Assembly (NCBI RefSeq): GCF_040144835.1
Contig: NZ_CP151632.1
Location: 3,224,001-3,288,000 of the forward strand
Reading direction: 5' to 3'
Length of the DNA stretch: 64,000 nucleotides
From: Microbacterium sp. LWS13-1.2
GTDB taxonomy: Bacteria > Actinomycetota > Actinomycetes > Actinomycetales > Microbacteriaceae
Part shown: positions 16,971-26,609 of the stretch, piece after piece
How the letters are laid out: each line of letters opens with the position of its first letter
How positions within the stretch are numbered: position 1 is the first letter of the stretch
Translations under genes and position numbers: made by a program
Notes under the pieces: model-generated
The model's database searches: none
What the model was told of the DNA's origin: nothing
The model's input: only the letters and a program-made list of their open reading frames with translations

Positions 16971-18028
16971 ACCACCCGTACACGTTCGATCCCCTCCCGC
17001 AGCCGGTCGTCGCGCCCAGTGAGTTCGTCTTCGCGGCCGTCGGCCTCGACCATGGGCATATCTTCGGCATGACCGACGGCCTTATCGCCGCCGGGGCGGT
17101 GGTGAAGTGGGTGTTCGATGAGGACGCAGACCGGGTCGCGAGGTTCACCGAGCGGTACCCGACTGCCCGCGTCGCATCGTCGGAGCAAGAGGTCCTCGAT
17201 GATCCCGAGGTTCGCCTCATCGCGACAGCGGCCATCGCCTCGGAGCGTGCGCCGATCGGACTTCGCGCGATCGAGGCAGGCAAGGACGCCTTCGTCGACA
17301 AGGCGCCGCTGACCACGTTCGCTCAGCTCGAGGCCGTCCGTGAGGCCACGGCGCGCACCGGTCGCAAGTACGCGGTCTACTACGGCGAGCGCGTGCACTC
17401 CGAGGCTGCGATCCTCGCCGGCCAGCTCGTCGAGCGGGGCGCGATCGGCACGGTCCTGCAGGTCGTGTGCTTCGGCCCGCACCGCATCGGCGGTGGTCGG
17501 CCGGACTGGTTCTACGATCCCGAGCAGTACGGCGGCATCCTCTGCGACATCGGCAGCCACAATTTCGAGCAGATGCTCTTCTACACCGGCGCGACCGACG
17601 GACGCGTGTCGACCTCGACGGTCGCGAACTACGCCCATTCCGACACCCCGGGGCTGCAGGACTTCGGCGATGCGCACGTCGTGCTCGACAACGGCACGAC
17701 CGGCTACGTCCGCGTCGACTGGTTCACCCCCGACGGTCTGGGCGTGTTCGGCGACGGGCGCACGCTGCTGCTGGGGACCGACGGCTACATCGAGCTGCGC
17801 AAGTACATCGACATCACGACCGACAACGGCGGCGGCCAGGTCATCCTCGTCAACCAGGAAGGCCAGTACCGCTTCAATGCGAACGGCATGACCGGATTCC
17901 CGTACTTCGGGCAGCTCATCCGCGACTGCATCGACCGGACCGAGACCGCCATGACCCAGGCCCACGCACTCAAGGCCGCAGAGCTCAGCCTCCAGGCGCA
18001 GGGCGAAGCGCTCGTGCTCGCCCCGTAA
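16967..18028 (+). CDS. Gfo/Idh/MocA family oxidoreductase
   Basis: 353 residues. The N-terminal Rossmann strand is AAVGLDHGHIFGM, an unusual variant in which the glycine-rich loop carries D-H-G-H. KWVFDEDADRVARF is the adenine-side strand and E-A-G-K-D-A-F-V-D-K-A the catalytic-lysine region corresponding to the family E-K-P. A GGILCDIGSHNFEQML motif gives the D-I-G-x-H catalytic residues. It would oxidise or reduce a sugar or inositol derivative with NAD(P). The ATG at 16967 overlaps the cupin stop. It lies 34 bp upstream of the Lpl-type ABC genes, so it likely processes the imported sugar. Confidence 0.85.
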   Translation: MNHPYTFDPLPQPVVAPSEFVFAAVGLDHGHIFGMTDGLIAAGAVVKWVFDEDADRVARFTERYPTARVASSEQEVLDDPEVRLIATAAIASERAPIGLRAIEAGKDAFVDKAPLTTFAQLEAVREATARTGRKYAVYYGERVHSEAAILAGQLVERGAIGTVLQVVCFGPHRIGGGRPDWFYDPEQYGGILCDIGSHNFEQMLFYTGATDGRVSTSTVANYAHSDTPGLQDFGDAHVVLDNGTTGYVRVDWFTPDGLGVFGDGRTLLLGTDGYIELRKYIDITTDNGGGQVILVNQEGQYRFNANGMTGFPYFGQLIRDCIDRTETAMTQAHALKAAELSLQAQGEALVLAP

Positions 18029-18062
18029 CAGTCCATTTGAACCACGACGATGTGGAGTTCTC

Positions 18063-19091
18063 ATGACACAGTCCCTTGACCGACCCCTGTCGCTGGTGGG
18101 CGATCCGCCGCCGGCCAACGAGACACGGGTGATCACGACCGCACCGGCGAAGCGACGGCGCTTCCGAGGGGACCCCACGCCTCGCGCGAAGCAGTCCTGG
18201 CGTCGTGCTCTCGCCCGCGACTGGCGGCTCTACACCTTCCTCATCGCACCGCTGATCTTCCTGCTGGTCTTCAAATACGTCCCGATGCTGGGCAACATCA
18301 TCGCCTTCCGTCGATTCCGGCCCGGAGGGTCGATCTTCGGAGACGAATGGGTGGGGTTCTATTACTTCGAGACGTTCATCTCGAACCAGCAGTTCTGGAC
18401 GGTGTTCTGGAACACCGTGATCCTCGGAGCGCTCACGCTGCTGATCACGTTCCCGCTGCCGATCATCCTGGCTCTCATGCTCAACGAGCTGCGGTCGCGG
18501 CGCTTCAAGCGCATCGCGCAGACGATCTCCTACCTGCCGCACTTCATGTCGGTCGTCATCGTCGCGGGGCTCGTGCTCCAGCTGACGGCACTCAACGGAA
18601 CCGTGAACCAAGTGGTCGAGGCCCTCGGCGCCGACCCCGTGCCGTTCATGCAGAGGCCCGAGTGGTTCCGTGCGATCTACGTGTCCTCCGAGGTCTGGCA
18701 GACCGTCGGCTGGGGCACGATCCTCTACCTCGCGGCGCTCACGACGATCGACGACCAGCTCTACGAGGCGGCGCGGATCGACGGCGCCAACCGGTGGCAG
18801 CAGACCTGGCACATCACGCTGCCCGGCATCCAGCCGACGATGATGGTGCTCCTCATCCTGAACATCGGCACGTTCATGTCCGTCGGATTCGAGAAGGTGC
18901 TGTTGCTGCAGAACCCGCTCATCTACTCCACGGCAGACGTCATCGCCACCTACCTGTACCGCGTCGGCATCCAGTCGGCCCAGTTCTCCTACGGCACCGC
19001 CATCGGGCTCTTCGAGGCTCTCATCGGCCTGGTGCTCGTGCTCGGCGCGAACGCCCTCTCCCGTCGAATGGTTGGAACCTCGCTATGGTGA
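18063..19091 (+). CDS. carbohydrate ABC transporter permease (LplB type)
   Basis: 342 residues with a charged cytoplasmic N-terminal extension and six predicted membrane helices starting at YTFLIAPLIFLLVFKYVPM. YVPMLGNIIAFRRF is characteristic of the LplB/YtcP group that imports oligosaccharides or polygalacturonan fragments. The EAA loop (YEAARIDGANRW) contacts the ATPase. No ATPase gene lies nearby; these systems commonly use a shared MsmX-like ATPase. It overlaps the partner permease by seven bases. Confidence 0.88.
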   Translation: MTQSLDRPLSLVGDPPPANETRVITTAPAKRRRFRGDPTPRAKQSWRRALARDWRLYTFLIAPLIFLLVFKYVPMLGNIIAFRRFRPGGSIFGDEWVGFYYFETFISNQQFWTVFWNTVILGALTLLITFPLPIILALMLNELRSRRFKRIAQTISYLPHFMSVVIVAGLVLQLTALNGTVNQVVEALGADPVPFMQRPEWFRAIYVSSEVWQTVGWGTILYLAALTTIDDQLYEAARIDGANRWQQTWHITLPGIQPTMMVLLILNIGTFMSVGFEKVLLLQNPLIYSTADVIATYLYRVGIQSAQFSYGTAIGLFEALIGLVLVLGANALSRRMVGTSLW

Positions 19092-20014
19092 CCGAATCCC
19101 TGCCCCAGAAGCCGGACATCGCCCATGTCCGAAAGGAGACCGGAGTCATCCGGGACTCGCGCGGGACCCAGGTGTTCCGTGCCGTCAACATGATCTGCCT
19201 GCTGCTGGTCTGCGCCGTCACGCTGTACCCGTTCGTCAACCTGATCGCGAAGGCGTTCTCTTCCGAGGGCTACATCGCCGCCGGTGAGGTCAACCTCATC
19301 CCGCGCGGGTTCAACCTCGACACCTTCCGCGTCGTGCTGAGCGATCAGCTGTTCTGGACGAACTACGCGAACACGTTCCTCTACACGATCGTCGGGACGA
19401 TCATCGCCATGGCGATGACGACGACGTATGCGTACGCGCTCAGCAAGCCGTATCTCAAGGGGCGCGCATTCTTCATCGGCATCGCCGTCTTCACGATGTT
19501 CTTCGGCGGCGGGCTCATCCCGAATTACATCCTCATCGCCAACTACCTCGGCTGGCGCAACAGCATCTGGGCCATCGTCGTGCCGGGTGCCCTGAGCGTC
19601 TTCAACCTGCTCGTCATGAAGTCGTTCTTCGAGAACTTCCCGACGGATCTCGAAGAGGCGGCAGCGATCGACGGGCTGTCGACGTACGGCATCTTCTTCC
19701 GCATCGTGCTGCCGCTGTCCAAGGCGGTCATCGCGACGATGACCCTCTTCTATGCGGTGAGTCTCTGGAACTCGTGGTTCAGCGCGTTCCTCTTCATGGA
19801 CGACAAGACGCAGTTCCCCGTGACGGTCTACCTGCGCAACCTCATCGCCGCGGCGACGGGAACGCAGGAGGCGACCGGCGGCGAAGCCGTCCAGATCGCG
19901 TCCAACATCCAGGCCGTGACGATGCTGCTCACGGTGCTCCCGATCATCTGCCTCTACCCCTTCATCCAGCGCTACTTCGTCTCGGGCGTGATGCTCGGGT
20001 CCGTCAAGGGCTGA
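19085..20014 (+). CDS. carbohydrate ABC transporter permease (LplC type)
   Basis: 309 residues, six helices. LYPFVNLIAKAFSS, the FGGGLIPNYILIANYLG segment typical of LplC, and the EAA loop EEAAAIDGLSTYGIF identify the second permease of the importer. The ATG at 19085 overlaps the end of the LplB gene, so the two are translated together. Intact; the C-terminus FVSGVMLGSVKG is the usual LplC ending. Confidence 0.88.
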   Translation: MVTESLPQKPDIAHVRKETGVIRDSRGTQVFRAVNMICLLLVCAVTLYPFVNLIAKAFSSEGYIAAGEVNLIPRGFNLDTFRVVLSDQLFWTNYANTFLYTIVGTIIAMAMTTTYAYALSKPYLKGRAFFIGIAVFTMFFGGGLIPNYILIANYLGWRNSIWAIVVPGALSVFNLLVMKSFFENFPTDLEEAAAIDGLSTYGIFFRIVLPLSKAVIATMTLFYAVSLWNSWFSAFLFMDDKTQFPVTVYLRNLIAAATGTQEATGGEAVQIASNIQAVTMLLTVLPIICLYPFIQRYFVSGVMLGSVKG

Positions 20015-20076
20015 TGATGCGCCGCTCTCGTATCCCATCCCCGCCGAACGAAGACGTTCAAGAACAGGAGACAATC

Positions 20077-21750
20077 ATGACCATCACCCGCAAGGCACTC
20101 GCGGCCTTCGCAGGCCTCGCCGTCTGCGCGATCGCGCTCGCCGCGTGCTCGAACAGCCCGACCGACGCGGCCGCCGAGAATGACGGCGGAGCAACCATCG
20201 ACGAGGCCCACTCTGTCGGAGCCATGGAGGACTTCGGCGTCGACGTCACCTTCCAGGCGACCGAGCCGGTGGACTTCTCGCTCATGTACCGCGACCATCC
20301 GAACTATCCGGTCAAGGACGACTGGTCGGTCTTCCAGCACCTCGCGGAGGACCAGAACGTCACCTTCTCGCGCACCGACATCCCGATGGCCGACTACGAC
20401 CAGAAGAAGGCCCTGCTCATCGGCAGCGGCGAGGCGACCGACATCATCTCGTCGAGCTATGCGGGCAGCGAGACCCAGTTCGTGTCGGGCGGCGCGCTTC
20501 TGCCCGTCTCGGACTACTTCGAATACCTCCCGAACTTCTCGCAGAAGATCGAGGACTGGGGGCTCGAGGAAGATCTCGACAACCGCCGACAGGCGGACGG
20601 GAAGATCTACCACCTCCCGGGCCTGCGCGAGGCGCCGGATGTGCAGTACTCCGTCGTGATCCGCGAGGACCTGTGGGAGAAGGCCGGGATCACCGAGGAC
20701 CCGGCGACGTGGGACGAGTATCTCGAGCAGCTCGAGCAGGTCAAGGAGGCCAATCCCGAGATCGACTACGCGATGTCGGACCGCTGGACCGACTCGCAGC
20801 CCCTGGGCTCACTGCTCAACGTCATGGCCCCGAACTACGGCACCGCTGCCGGATGGGGGTATGCGAACACCTGGTACGACGAGGAGGCAGGGGAGTACCT
20901 CTTCACGGGGGCGACCGACGAGTACAAGGAGGTCGTCTCCTACGCCGCGGATCTGGTGGCGGCCGGGGTGCTCGACCCCGAGATCACGCAGAGCGACGAC
21001 CAGGCGGTTCAGAAGTTCGTCTCCGGACGGTCGGCCGCCATCTCGGGGAACACGCAGGCCCTCGCCGAATACCGGACGAAGCTCGCGGACGCGGGCAATG
21101 GTGATGTGCCGATCCGCCTGATCTCGATTCCCGGGGGACCCGCTGGTTCCAACATGGCGAGCGGGCGCTTCACCTCGGGTCTCCTCATCGGCAGCGACGC
21201 GGCCGAGAAGCCGTACTTCAAGGCGCTGCTGCAGTTCATCGACTGGCTCTACTACTCCGACGAGGGCCTCGAGTTCGCCCAGTGGGGCGTCGAGGGCGAG
21301 ACATTCGCCCGTGAGGCGGATGGCACACGCACGCTCAACGAGGACATCGCCTGGAGCTCGATCAACGCGGGCGCACCGAAGCTGCTCAATGCCGACTTCG
21401 GTTACAGCAACGGCGTCTTCCTGCTCGCCAACGGGTCTTCTCGCGACCTCGTGATCTCGATGATGACCGACGAGATCGCGGCCTGGACCGAGGATCAGCT
21501 CGACGCGAAGGAACAGCTGCCGACCGCACCCGCTCCGCTTCTGAACGAGATCGAACTCGAGCAGACCTCGCTCCTCCAGACGCAGCTGACTGACGCTGTG
21601 CAGTCGGCGACCGCGTCGTTCATCACGGGTCAGCGATCCATCGACGACTGGGACGCGTACGTCAGCGAGATGGAGAGCCTCGGCGCGAGCCAGCTCATCG
21701 ACACGATCAACACCGCGCTCGAGCGCGGCCGGAGCGAATCCACCGAGTGA
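20077..21750 (+). CDS. extracellular sugar-binding lipoprotein (LplA type)
   Basis: 557 residues. A signal peptide with lipobox L-A-A-C (Cys24) anchors the mature protein to the membrane outer face. The large size and the DIPMADYDQKKALLIGSGEA region match LplA-type family 1 solute-binding proteins, which bind di- or oligosaccharides. AGGAG precedes the ATG at 20077. It follows the two permeases by about 60 bp. Given the adjacent GH42 gene, a galactoside or a pectin side-chain product is a reasonable guess at the ligand, but this is inference only. Confidence 0.88.
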   Translation: MTITRKALAAFAGLAVCAIALAACSNSPTDAAAENDGGATIDEAHSVGAMEDFGVDVTFQATEPVDFSLMYRDHPNYPVKDDWSVFQHLAEDQNVTFSRTDIPMADYDQKKALLIGSGEATDIISSSYAGSETQFVSGGALLPVSDYFEYLPNFSQKIEDWGLEEDLDNRRQADGKIYHLPGLREAPDVQYSVVIREDLWEKAGITEDPATWDEYLEQLEQVKEANPEIDYAMSDRWTDSQPLGSLLNVMAPNYGTAAGWGYANTWYDEEAGEYLFTGATDEYKEVVSYAADLVAAGVLDPEITQSDDQAVQKFVSGRSAAISGNTQALAEYRTKLADAGNGDVPIRLISIPGGPAGSNMASGRFTSGLLIGSDAAEKPYFKALLQFIDWLYYSDEGLEFAQWGVEGETFAREADGTRTLNEDIAWSSINAGAPKLLNADFGYSNGVFLLANGSSRDLVISMMTDEIAAWTEDQLDAKEQLPTAPAPLLNEIELEQTSLLQTQLTDAVQSATASFITGQRSIDDWDAYVSEMESLGASQLIDTINTALERGRSESTE

Positions 21751-21832
21751 GGCCCGGCGGGCCGGCTGCCTCACGCCGCCGGTCCGCCGTCCCCGCCATT
21801 CCGTCGGCCCGCCGGCCCGAAGGAGAAGAGAC

Positions 21833-22540
21833 ATGAGCATCGACCACCGCCAGCGCCGGGCAGGCACGGCGGATGAGATCGGGCGCGGACCGCTCTCCCG
21901 CGCCGCCGCCGTGGTCTATCGGATGCTGGTCCTCGAGGCGCAGCTCGTGCTCGCGACGCTTCCTACGATCGGCACCGTGCTGCTGCTCGATCGCGACCCG
22001 TCCAACCTTCCCCTGTTCGTCCTCGCTCTGCTGCCGTTGGCGCCCGCACTCGTCGCCGGTGTCGCGGCTGTCCGCGCGGCGACCCGCTCCAACGACCTGG
22101 TGCCGGGGAGGTACTTCTTCCGCGCCTATCGTCGAGACATCGGTGCGACACTCGCCTGGGCGGCTCCCGTGAGCCTCGTCCTCGCGCTGCTGACCTTCAA
22201 CCTCATCCACCTCGATGCGGTCGACAGCGGAGCGGCAGTGCGCCCGCTCCTCCTGTGTCTCGCCGCGCTCGTCATCGTGTGGAGCGGCCACATGCTCGTC
22301 CTCACGGCCGGCTTCCGCTTTCGCACCCGCGATGCCGCGCGCGTCGCGCTCACGCAGATCGTTCCGCGGTGGGGTTACTCGCTGGGCGTCCTTTCGCTCG
22401 TCCTCGTCGCCGCTTTCATCGTGCTCGTCGCATCCGAAGTGGTCCTGATGCTCTTCCTGTGGGCGTTCGTCGGTCTTCTCACGCTGATGGCGCGCCCTGT
22501 CTTCCACCACGTCACGAAGAGGTTCACCGACGATGCCTGA
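21833..22540 (+). CDS. DUF624 (YesL-like) membrane protein
   Basis: 235 residues with about five hydrophobic segments. DUF624 proteins regularly accompany LplABC-type transporters and polysaccharide-lyase loci, as here; their molecular role is unknown, possibly assisting assembly or regulation of the importer. A GAAGGAGAAGAG ribosome binding site precedes the ATG. The stop overlaps the GH42 start by eight bases. Confidence 0.75.
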   Translation: MSIDHRQRRAGTADEIGRGPLSRAAAVVYRMLVLEAQLVLATLPTIGTVLLLDRDPSNLPLFVLALLPLAPALVAGVAAVRAATRSNDLVPGRYFFRAYRRDIGATLAWAAPVSLVLALLTFNLIHLDAVDSGAAVRPLLLCLAALVIVWSGHMLVLTAGFRFRTRDAARVALTQIVPRWGYSLGVLSLVLVAAFIVLVASEVVLMLFLWAFVGLLTLMARPVFHHVTKRFTDDA

Positions 22541-23325
22541 CCAGCGACCGCGGCCGCTGACCGAAGTCACGATCCTGGGCCACCCGGCCTGCCGGCCGGT
22601 TGCCGCACGCCTGCCCGAGCTCGATCACCTCGCCTACGGCGGGGACTACTCACCCGAGCAGTGGCCGGATGAGATCTGGGACCGCGATTACGAGGCTTTC
22701 GACGCCGCGCGCATCACGACGGTGACCGTCGGGGTCTTCACCTGGGCGCTGACGCAGCCCGACGAGGATGTGCCCGACTTCCCTATGCTCGACAAGATCG
22801 TCCAACGGGCAGCGGACGAAGGACGGTCGATCTGCCTCGGCACGGGCACGGGCGCGCTTCCTCCTTGGGTGGCCCGGAATATCCCGACATCACACGAGTC
22901 GATTTCGAGGCGCAGGCGGTCGCCCACGGCGCGGACTCGGTTCTGTACTTCCAGATGCGGGCGTCGCGTGGCGCGTGCGAGATGACCCACGGAGCCGTTC
23001 TCGACCACTCGGGGCGACTCGACACCCGCACCTTCCGCGAGGTTGCCGGCCTCGGCAAGGAGGACGAGGCCGTCGGTCGCATCCTCCTCGGTGCCCGGAC
23101 TCCCGCACGCTGCGCTTTGCTGGTCGACTGGGACTCGTGGTGGGCGGTGGAGATGGCCGGTGGCCCGAACCGCAACCTCCGATACCTTCCGAGGATGCGA
23201 CGATCCGCCTCCATGCGAGTGGCACGGACCTGCTCACGGGTCGTGACCTGAGCGCCGGCGACGTCATCGTCCTGCATCCGGCCGACGTGATCGTGCTCCG
23301 CCGCACGCGTTCTGCACCGCGCTGA
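22533..23325 (+). pseudogene. GH42 beta-galactosidase, broken by two internal deletions and a frameshift
   Basis: Residues 1-110 are a normal GH42 start (LAYGGDYSPEQWPDEIWDRD ... GVFTWALTQPDED). A one-base loss near 22881 shifts the frame, and at about 22909 the sequence jumps from the early barrel (DITRVDFE) to the trimerisation domain (VAHGADSVLYFQMRASRGAC, DWDSWWAVEMAGGPNR). A second jump near 23185 leads to the last strands (GDVIVLHPADVIVLRR) in another frame. Intact enzymes are near 680 residues; here under 265 codons remain and both catalytic glutamates' regions are gone. It belongs at the end of the Lpl transporter operon. Confidence 0.82.
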
Positions 23326-23480
23326 ATTCCGACGCCCTGTCGAATCCCGTCGGTCCCATTCGTAGCGGTAGTGAGGCGAGGATCCGCGACCACAGACGAG
23401 CGCTTGACCGCTCGCGGTGACCGCGATCCCGCCCACCATCAGGCCAGCCCTGGTCTGATGCGTCACGCGAGGGAGAGGAT

Positions 23481-23816
23481 ATGAGCATGCAGTACCTGGT
23501 CAACGTCATCGACAGCCGCAGCAACTCGGGGACGGCCGAGGAGGGCGTCGCGATCGATGCGTTCAACGACAGGCTCCGCGCAGGCGGCCACTGGGTCTTC
23601 GCCGCCGGACTCGCCGATCCGACCGTCTCCACCGTCATCGACGGCCGTGGCGACGAGCCGGTATTCACCGACGGCCCGTTCGTCGAGGCGAAGGAATGGG
23701 CCGCCGGGTTCTGGATCATCGAAGCCGCCGACCTGGACGTCGCTCTGAAGCTGATGGTCGAGGGCTCCACAGCCTGCAATCGTCGGCTCGAGGTGCGGCC
23801 GCTGCTCGCCGGGTGA
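23481..23816 (+). CDS. YCII-related (DGPF) domain protein
   Basis: 111 residues of the YCII fold: MQYLVNVIDSRS, central D-G-P-F-V-E-A-K-E (the DGPF signature with the proposed catalytic Asp/His region), then GFWIIEAADLDVALKL and the RRLEVRPLL strand. Such genes are typically paired with an ECF-like sigma factor, as here, where its stop overlaps the next start by GTGA. The role is unknown, perhaps a small-molecule sensor for the sigma factor. GGGAGAGG gives a strong ribosome binding site. Confidence 0.85.
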   Translation: MSMQYLVNVIDSRSNSGTAEEGVAIDAFNDRLRAGGHWVFAAGLADPTVSTVIDGRGDEPVFTDGPFVEAKEWAAGFWIIEAADLDVALKLMVEGSTACNRRLEVRPLLAG

Positions 23817-24892
23817 TCGACGCGCATGATGCCCTGACCCGCGCTCACCGCGACGAGTGGGCGCGGGTGGTGGCGACCCTCGCCAAGCGGTTCGGCAACC
23901 TCGACATCGCCGAGGATGCCGCCGCGGACGCGTTCGCCTCCGCCGCTGAGCACTGGCCGGCGGAGGGCATCCCGCCGAGGCCCGGCGCGTGGCTCACAGC
24001 CACGGCCACCCGCAAGGCGATCGACCGCATCCGGCGCGAGAGCAGCCGTGACGCGAGACACAGGGAGGCGCAGCTCGTGTACGACGCAGATCCCGAGCCG
24101 CTCGGCGCGATCGACGACGACCGCATCACGCGGGCGAAGTCGAAGATCGCCGCCGCCGGCATTCCGTACCGAGTGCCGGGGGTCGAGGACCTGCCGGGCC
24201 GGCTGGCGGGTGTGCTGACCGTGCTGTTCCTGATCTTCAATGAGGGATATCTCGCCAGCGGCCCCGACAGCGCACCGGTGCGCGAGGACCTGACCGGCGA
24301 GGCGATCCGTCTCGCCCGGCTCCTGCACCAGCTGCTGCCCGACGACGGCGAGGCGACCGGGATGCTGGCGCTGATGCTGCTGACCGACGCGCGCCGCCCG
24401 GCGCGCGTGTCGTCGGCAGGCGAGCTCATGCCTCTCGGCGAGCAGGACCGCGGGCAGTGGGATGCCGAGTCGATTGCGGAGGGGCACGCGCTGGTCCGTG
24501 CGCGACTGGCATCCGGCATGCCGCCGGGCCGCTACCAGCTGCTCGCCGCGATCAACGCCGTCCACACCGACGGCGACGCGACCGATTGGACGCAGGTGGT
24601 CGCGCTCTACGATCACCTTCTGCGGCTCGACCGCTCGCCGATCGTGCGGTTGAACCGCGCGATCGCGGTGAGCGAGCGCGACGGGCGGGAGCCGGGGCTC
24701 GCCCTCGTCGACGCTCTCAGGCCGGAGCTGGAGTCCTACCACCCGTATCACGCTGCCCGTGCGGAGCTGCTGCGACGACTGGGGCGGCCCGCGGAAGCGG
24801 CCGCAGCCTACGACGCGGCCCTTGCCCTGGCGAGCAACACGGCGGAGGTCGCGTACCTCACGCGACAGCGGGACTCGACCCGACCGGGGTGA
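23813..24892 (+). CDS. SigJ/ECF-like sigma factor with DUF6596, missing the sigma-4 block
   Basis: 359 residues. An intact sigma-2 region (DEWARVVATLAKRFGNLDIA ... FASAAEHWPAEGIPPRPGAW) is followed directly after AIDDDR by ITRAKSKIAAAGIPYRVP and the complete DUF6596/TPR-like C-terminal half. In relatives about 50 residues lie between these two points, comprising most of the sigma-4 helix-turn-helix that reads the -35 element. The deletion is in frame, so a protein would still be made but should not recognise promoters normally. GTG 23813 overlaps the YCII stop. The neighbour and C-terminal half leave no doubt about the family. Confidence 0.8.
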   Translation: MIDAHDALTRAHRDEWARVVATLAKRFGNLDIAEDAAADAFASAAEHWPAEGIPPRPGAWLTATATRKAIDRIRRESSRDARHREAQLVYDADPEPLGAIDDDRITRAKSKIAAAGIPYRVPGVEDLPGRLAGVLTVLFLIFNEGYLASGPDSAPVREDLTGEAIRLARLLHQLLPDDGEATGMLALMLLTDARRPARVSSAGELMPLGEQDRGQWDAESIAEGHALVRARLASGMPPGRYQLLAAINAVHTDGDATDWTQVVALYDHLLRLDRSPIVRLNRAIAVSERDGREPGLALVDALRPELESYHPYHAARAELLRRLGRPAEAAAAYDAALALASNTAEVAYLTRQRDSTRPG

Positions 24893-24938
24893 ACAGCAAC
24901 CGTCGCTCCTTCGGCAACGGCGCCGCCAATGCCCGCCC

Positions 24939-26438
24939 TCAGTTCTGATGGTGCAGGTGGTCGCGGTGCTTCTCGGCCTGGTGGCGCTTGGTCTGGACGT
25001 CGATCGGACCGGTGACGCTGAGCTCGTCCTCCCAGCACTCGATGCCGGTGATGTCGGGAAGGAGTGCACGGGTGAAGACCGGGTCCCGGCCGGCCCGGCG
25101 CTGCGCGGTGTAGTCCTTCAGCAATCGGAAGGAGATGCCCGACAACAGCCCGATGGCGATCAGGTTGGTGAGCGCCATGAGCCCCATCACGCCGTCGGCG
25201 AAGTTCCAGACGAGGTCCGCTCCCACGACCGATCCGGCGAGCACGGCGACGATGACGAGGATGCGGTAGCCGGTGAGCACCGAGCGACGGGTGGTGATGA
25301 ACTCGATGTTCGACTCGCCGTAGTAGTAGTTGCCGAGAATGGATGAGAACGCGAGCAGGAAGATGATGACGCTCAACGCGATGTTGGACCACTCGCCGAG
25401 CGTGCCGACGAGGGCACCCTGCGTCAGTCCGATCCCTCGCTCCGCCCCGGCGAGATCGGGCACCGAGACGAGGATGATGAATGCGGTGATCGAGCACACC
25501 AGGAAGGTGTCGAAGTAGACCCCGAGAGTCTGGACGAGTCCCTGCTTGACCGGGTGCGTCACGGCGGCGCTCGCCCCCGCGTTGGGTGCCGAGCCGAGGC
25601 CGGCCTCGTTCGAGAACATGCCGCGCTTCACGCCGGTGAGGACGATGTAGCCGAACGTCGCGCCGACGACTTCGTTGAACCCCCACGCCTGGGTGAAGAT
25701 CTCCGCGAAGACCGGGCCGATCCGGTCGACGTGAAGCCCGACCACGATGAGGCCCAGCAGGAGGTAGGCGAGCGCCATGATCGGCACCAGCAGTTGCGTG
25801 ACCGACGCGATGCGACGCACGCCGCCGAAGACGACCAGGCCGGTCAGCGCCGCGATCCCGATCCCGATGCCCCACGGGAGCCATGCCGGGCCGCCGCCGA
25901 TGCTGGAGGTCACGGTCGCCGAGATCGTGTTCGCCTGCAACGAGCTGAACGCGAAGGGGAAGCAGACGATGAGGATGATCGCGAACCACACGCCGAGCCA
26001 GCGCGCCTTGAGCCCGCGCTGCATGTAGTACGCCGGCCCGCCTCGGAAGCTGTCACTGTCGCGCACCTTGAACAGCTGCGCGAGGGAGGACTCGATGAAG
26101 CTGGAGGCGCCGCCGATGAACGCCATGACCCACATCCAGAACACGGCTCCGGGACCGCCCACCGCGATCGCTGTTCCCACGCCCGCGATGTTGCCGACAC
26201 CGACGCGCGACGCCGCGGAGATCGTGAATGCCTGGAAGGCCGACACCGACTGAGGCTCCCCGGATGCCGTGCGCGGAGTCTTGTCGGTGAGCGTGCGGAA
26301 CATCTCCGGGATGAGTCGGAACTGCACCACCCCCGAACGGATCGTGAAGTACAGCCCGAGGAAGACGACGACGGGAAGCACCACCCAGGTCCAGAGATGG
26401 TCGCCCCACGTCAACAGCCACTCGTTCACGTCATCCAT
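24939..26438 (-). CDS. alanine/glycine:cation symporter (AGCS family)
   Basis: 499 residues with about ten membrane helices. Family motifs include [20 protein letters not shown] and [20 protein letters not shown], plus [19 protein letters not shown]. It would import alanine or glycine with Na+ or H+. The C-terminal tail is histidine-rich ([14 protein letters not shown]), which is unusual for the family. The gene is intact and converges on the sigma-factor gene, with 46 bp between stops. Confidence 0.88.
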   Translation of the reverse strand: MDDVNEWLLTWGDHLWTWVVLPVVVFLGLYFTIRSGVVQFRLIPEMFRTLTDKTPRTASGEPQSVSAFQAFTISAASRVGVGNIAGVGTAIAVGGPGAVFWMWVMAFIGGASSFIESSLAQLFKVRDSDSFRGGPAYYMQRGLKARWLGVWFAIILIVCFPFAFSSLQANTISATVTSSIGGGPAWLPWGIGIGIAALTGLVVFGGVRRIASVTQLLVPIMALAYLLLGLIVVGLHVDRIGPVFAEIFTQAWGFNEVVGATFGYIVLTGVKRGMFSNEAGLGSAPNAGASAAVTHPVKQGLVQTLGVYFDTFLVCSITAFIILVSVPDLAGAERGIGLTQGALVGTLGEWSNIALSVIIFLLAFSSILGNYYYGESNIEFITTRRSVLTGYRILVIVAVLAGSVVGADLVWNFADGVMGLMALTNLIAIGLLSGISFRLLKDYTAQRRAGRDPVFTRALLPDITGIECWEDELSVTGPIDVQTKRHQAEKHRDHLHHQN

Positions 26439-26609
26439 GGACGTCAGTATGGCGAACGAGTACCGAACAGCAAAGGAACGGCGGCGGCCGGTTGGTTGAC
26501 TGCGTCACATCGGGAGGGCACGCCCGCGGGGCTCGGTAAGCTGGCGGAGGCGCGTCGGGAAGTCTGGTCGACACTGTCTCTGTCGATCGATCAGCCGGAT
26601 GGCATCCCC

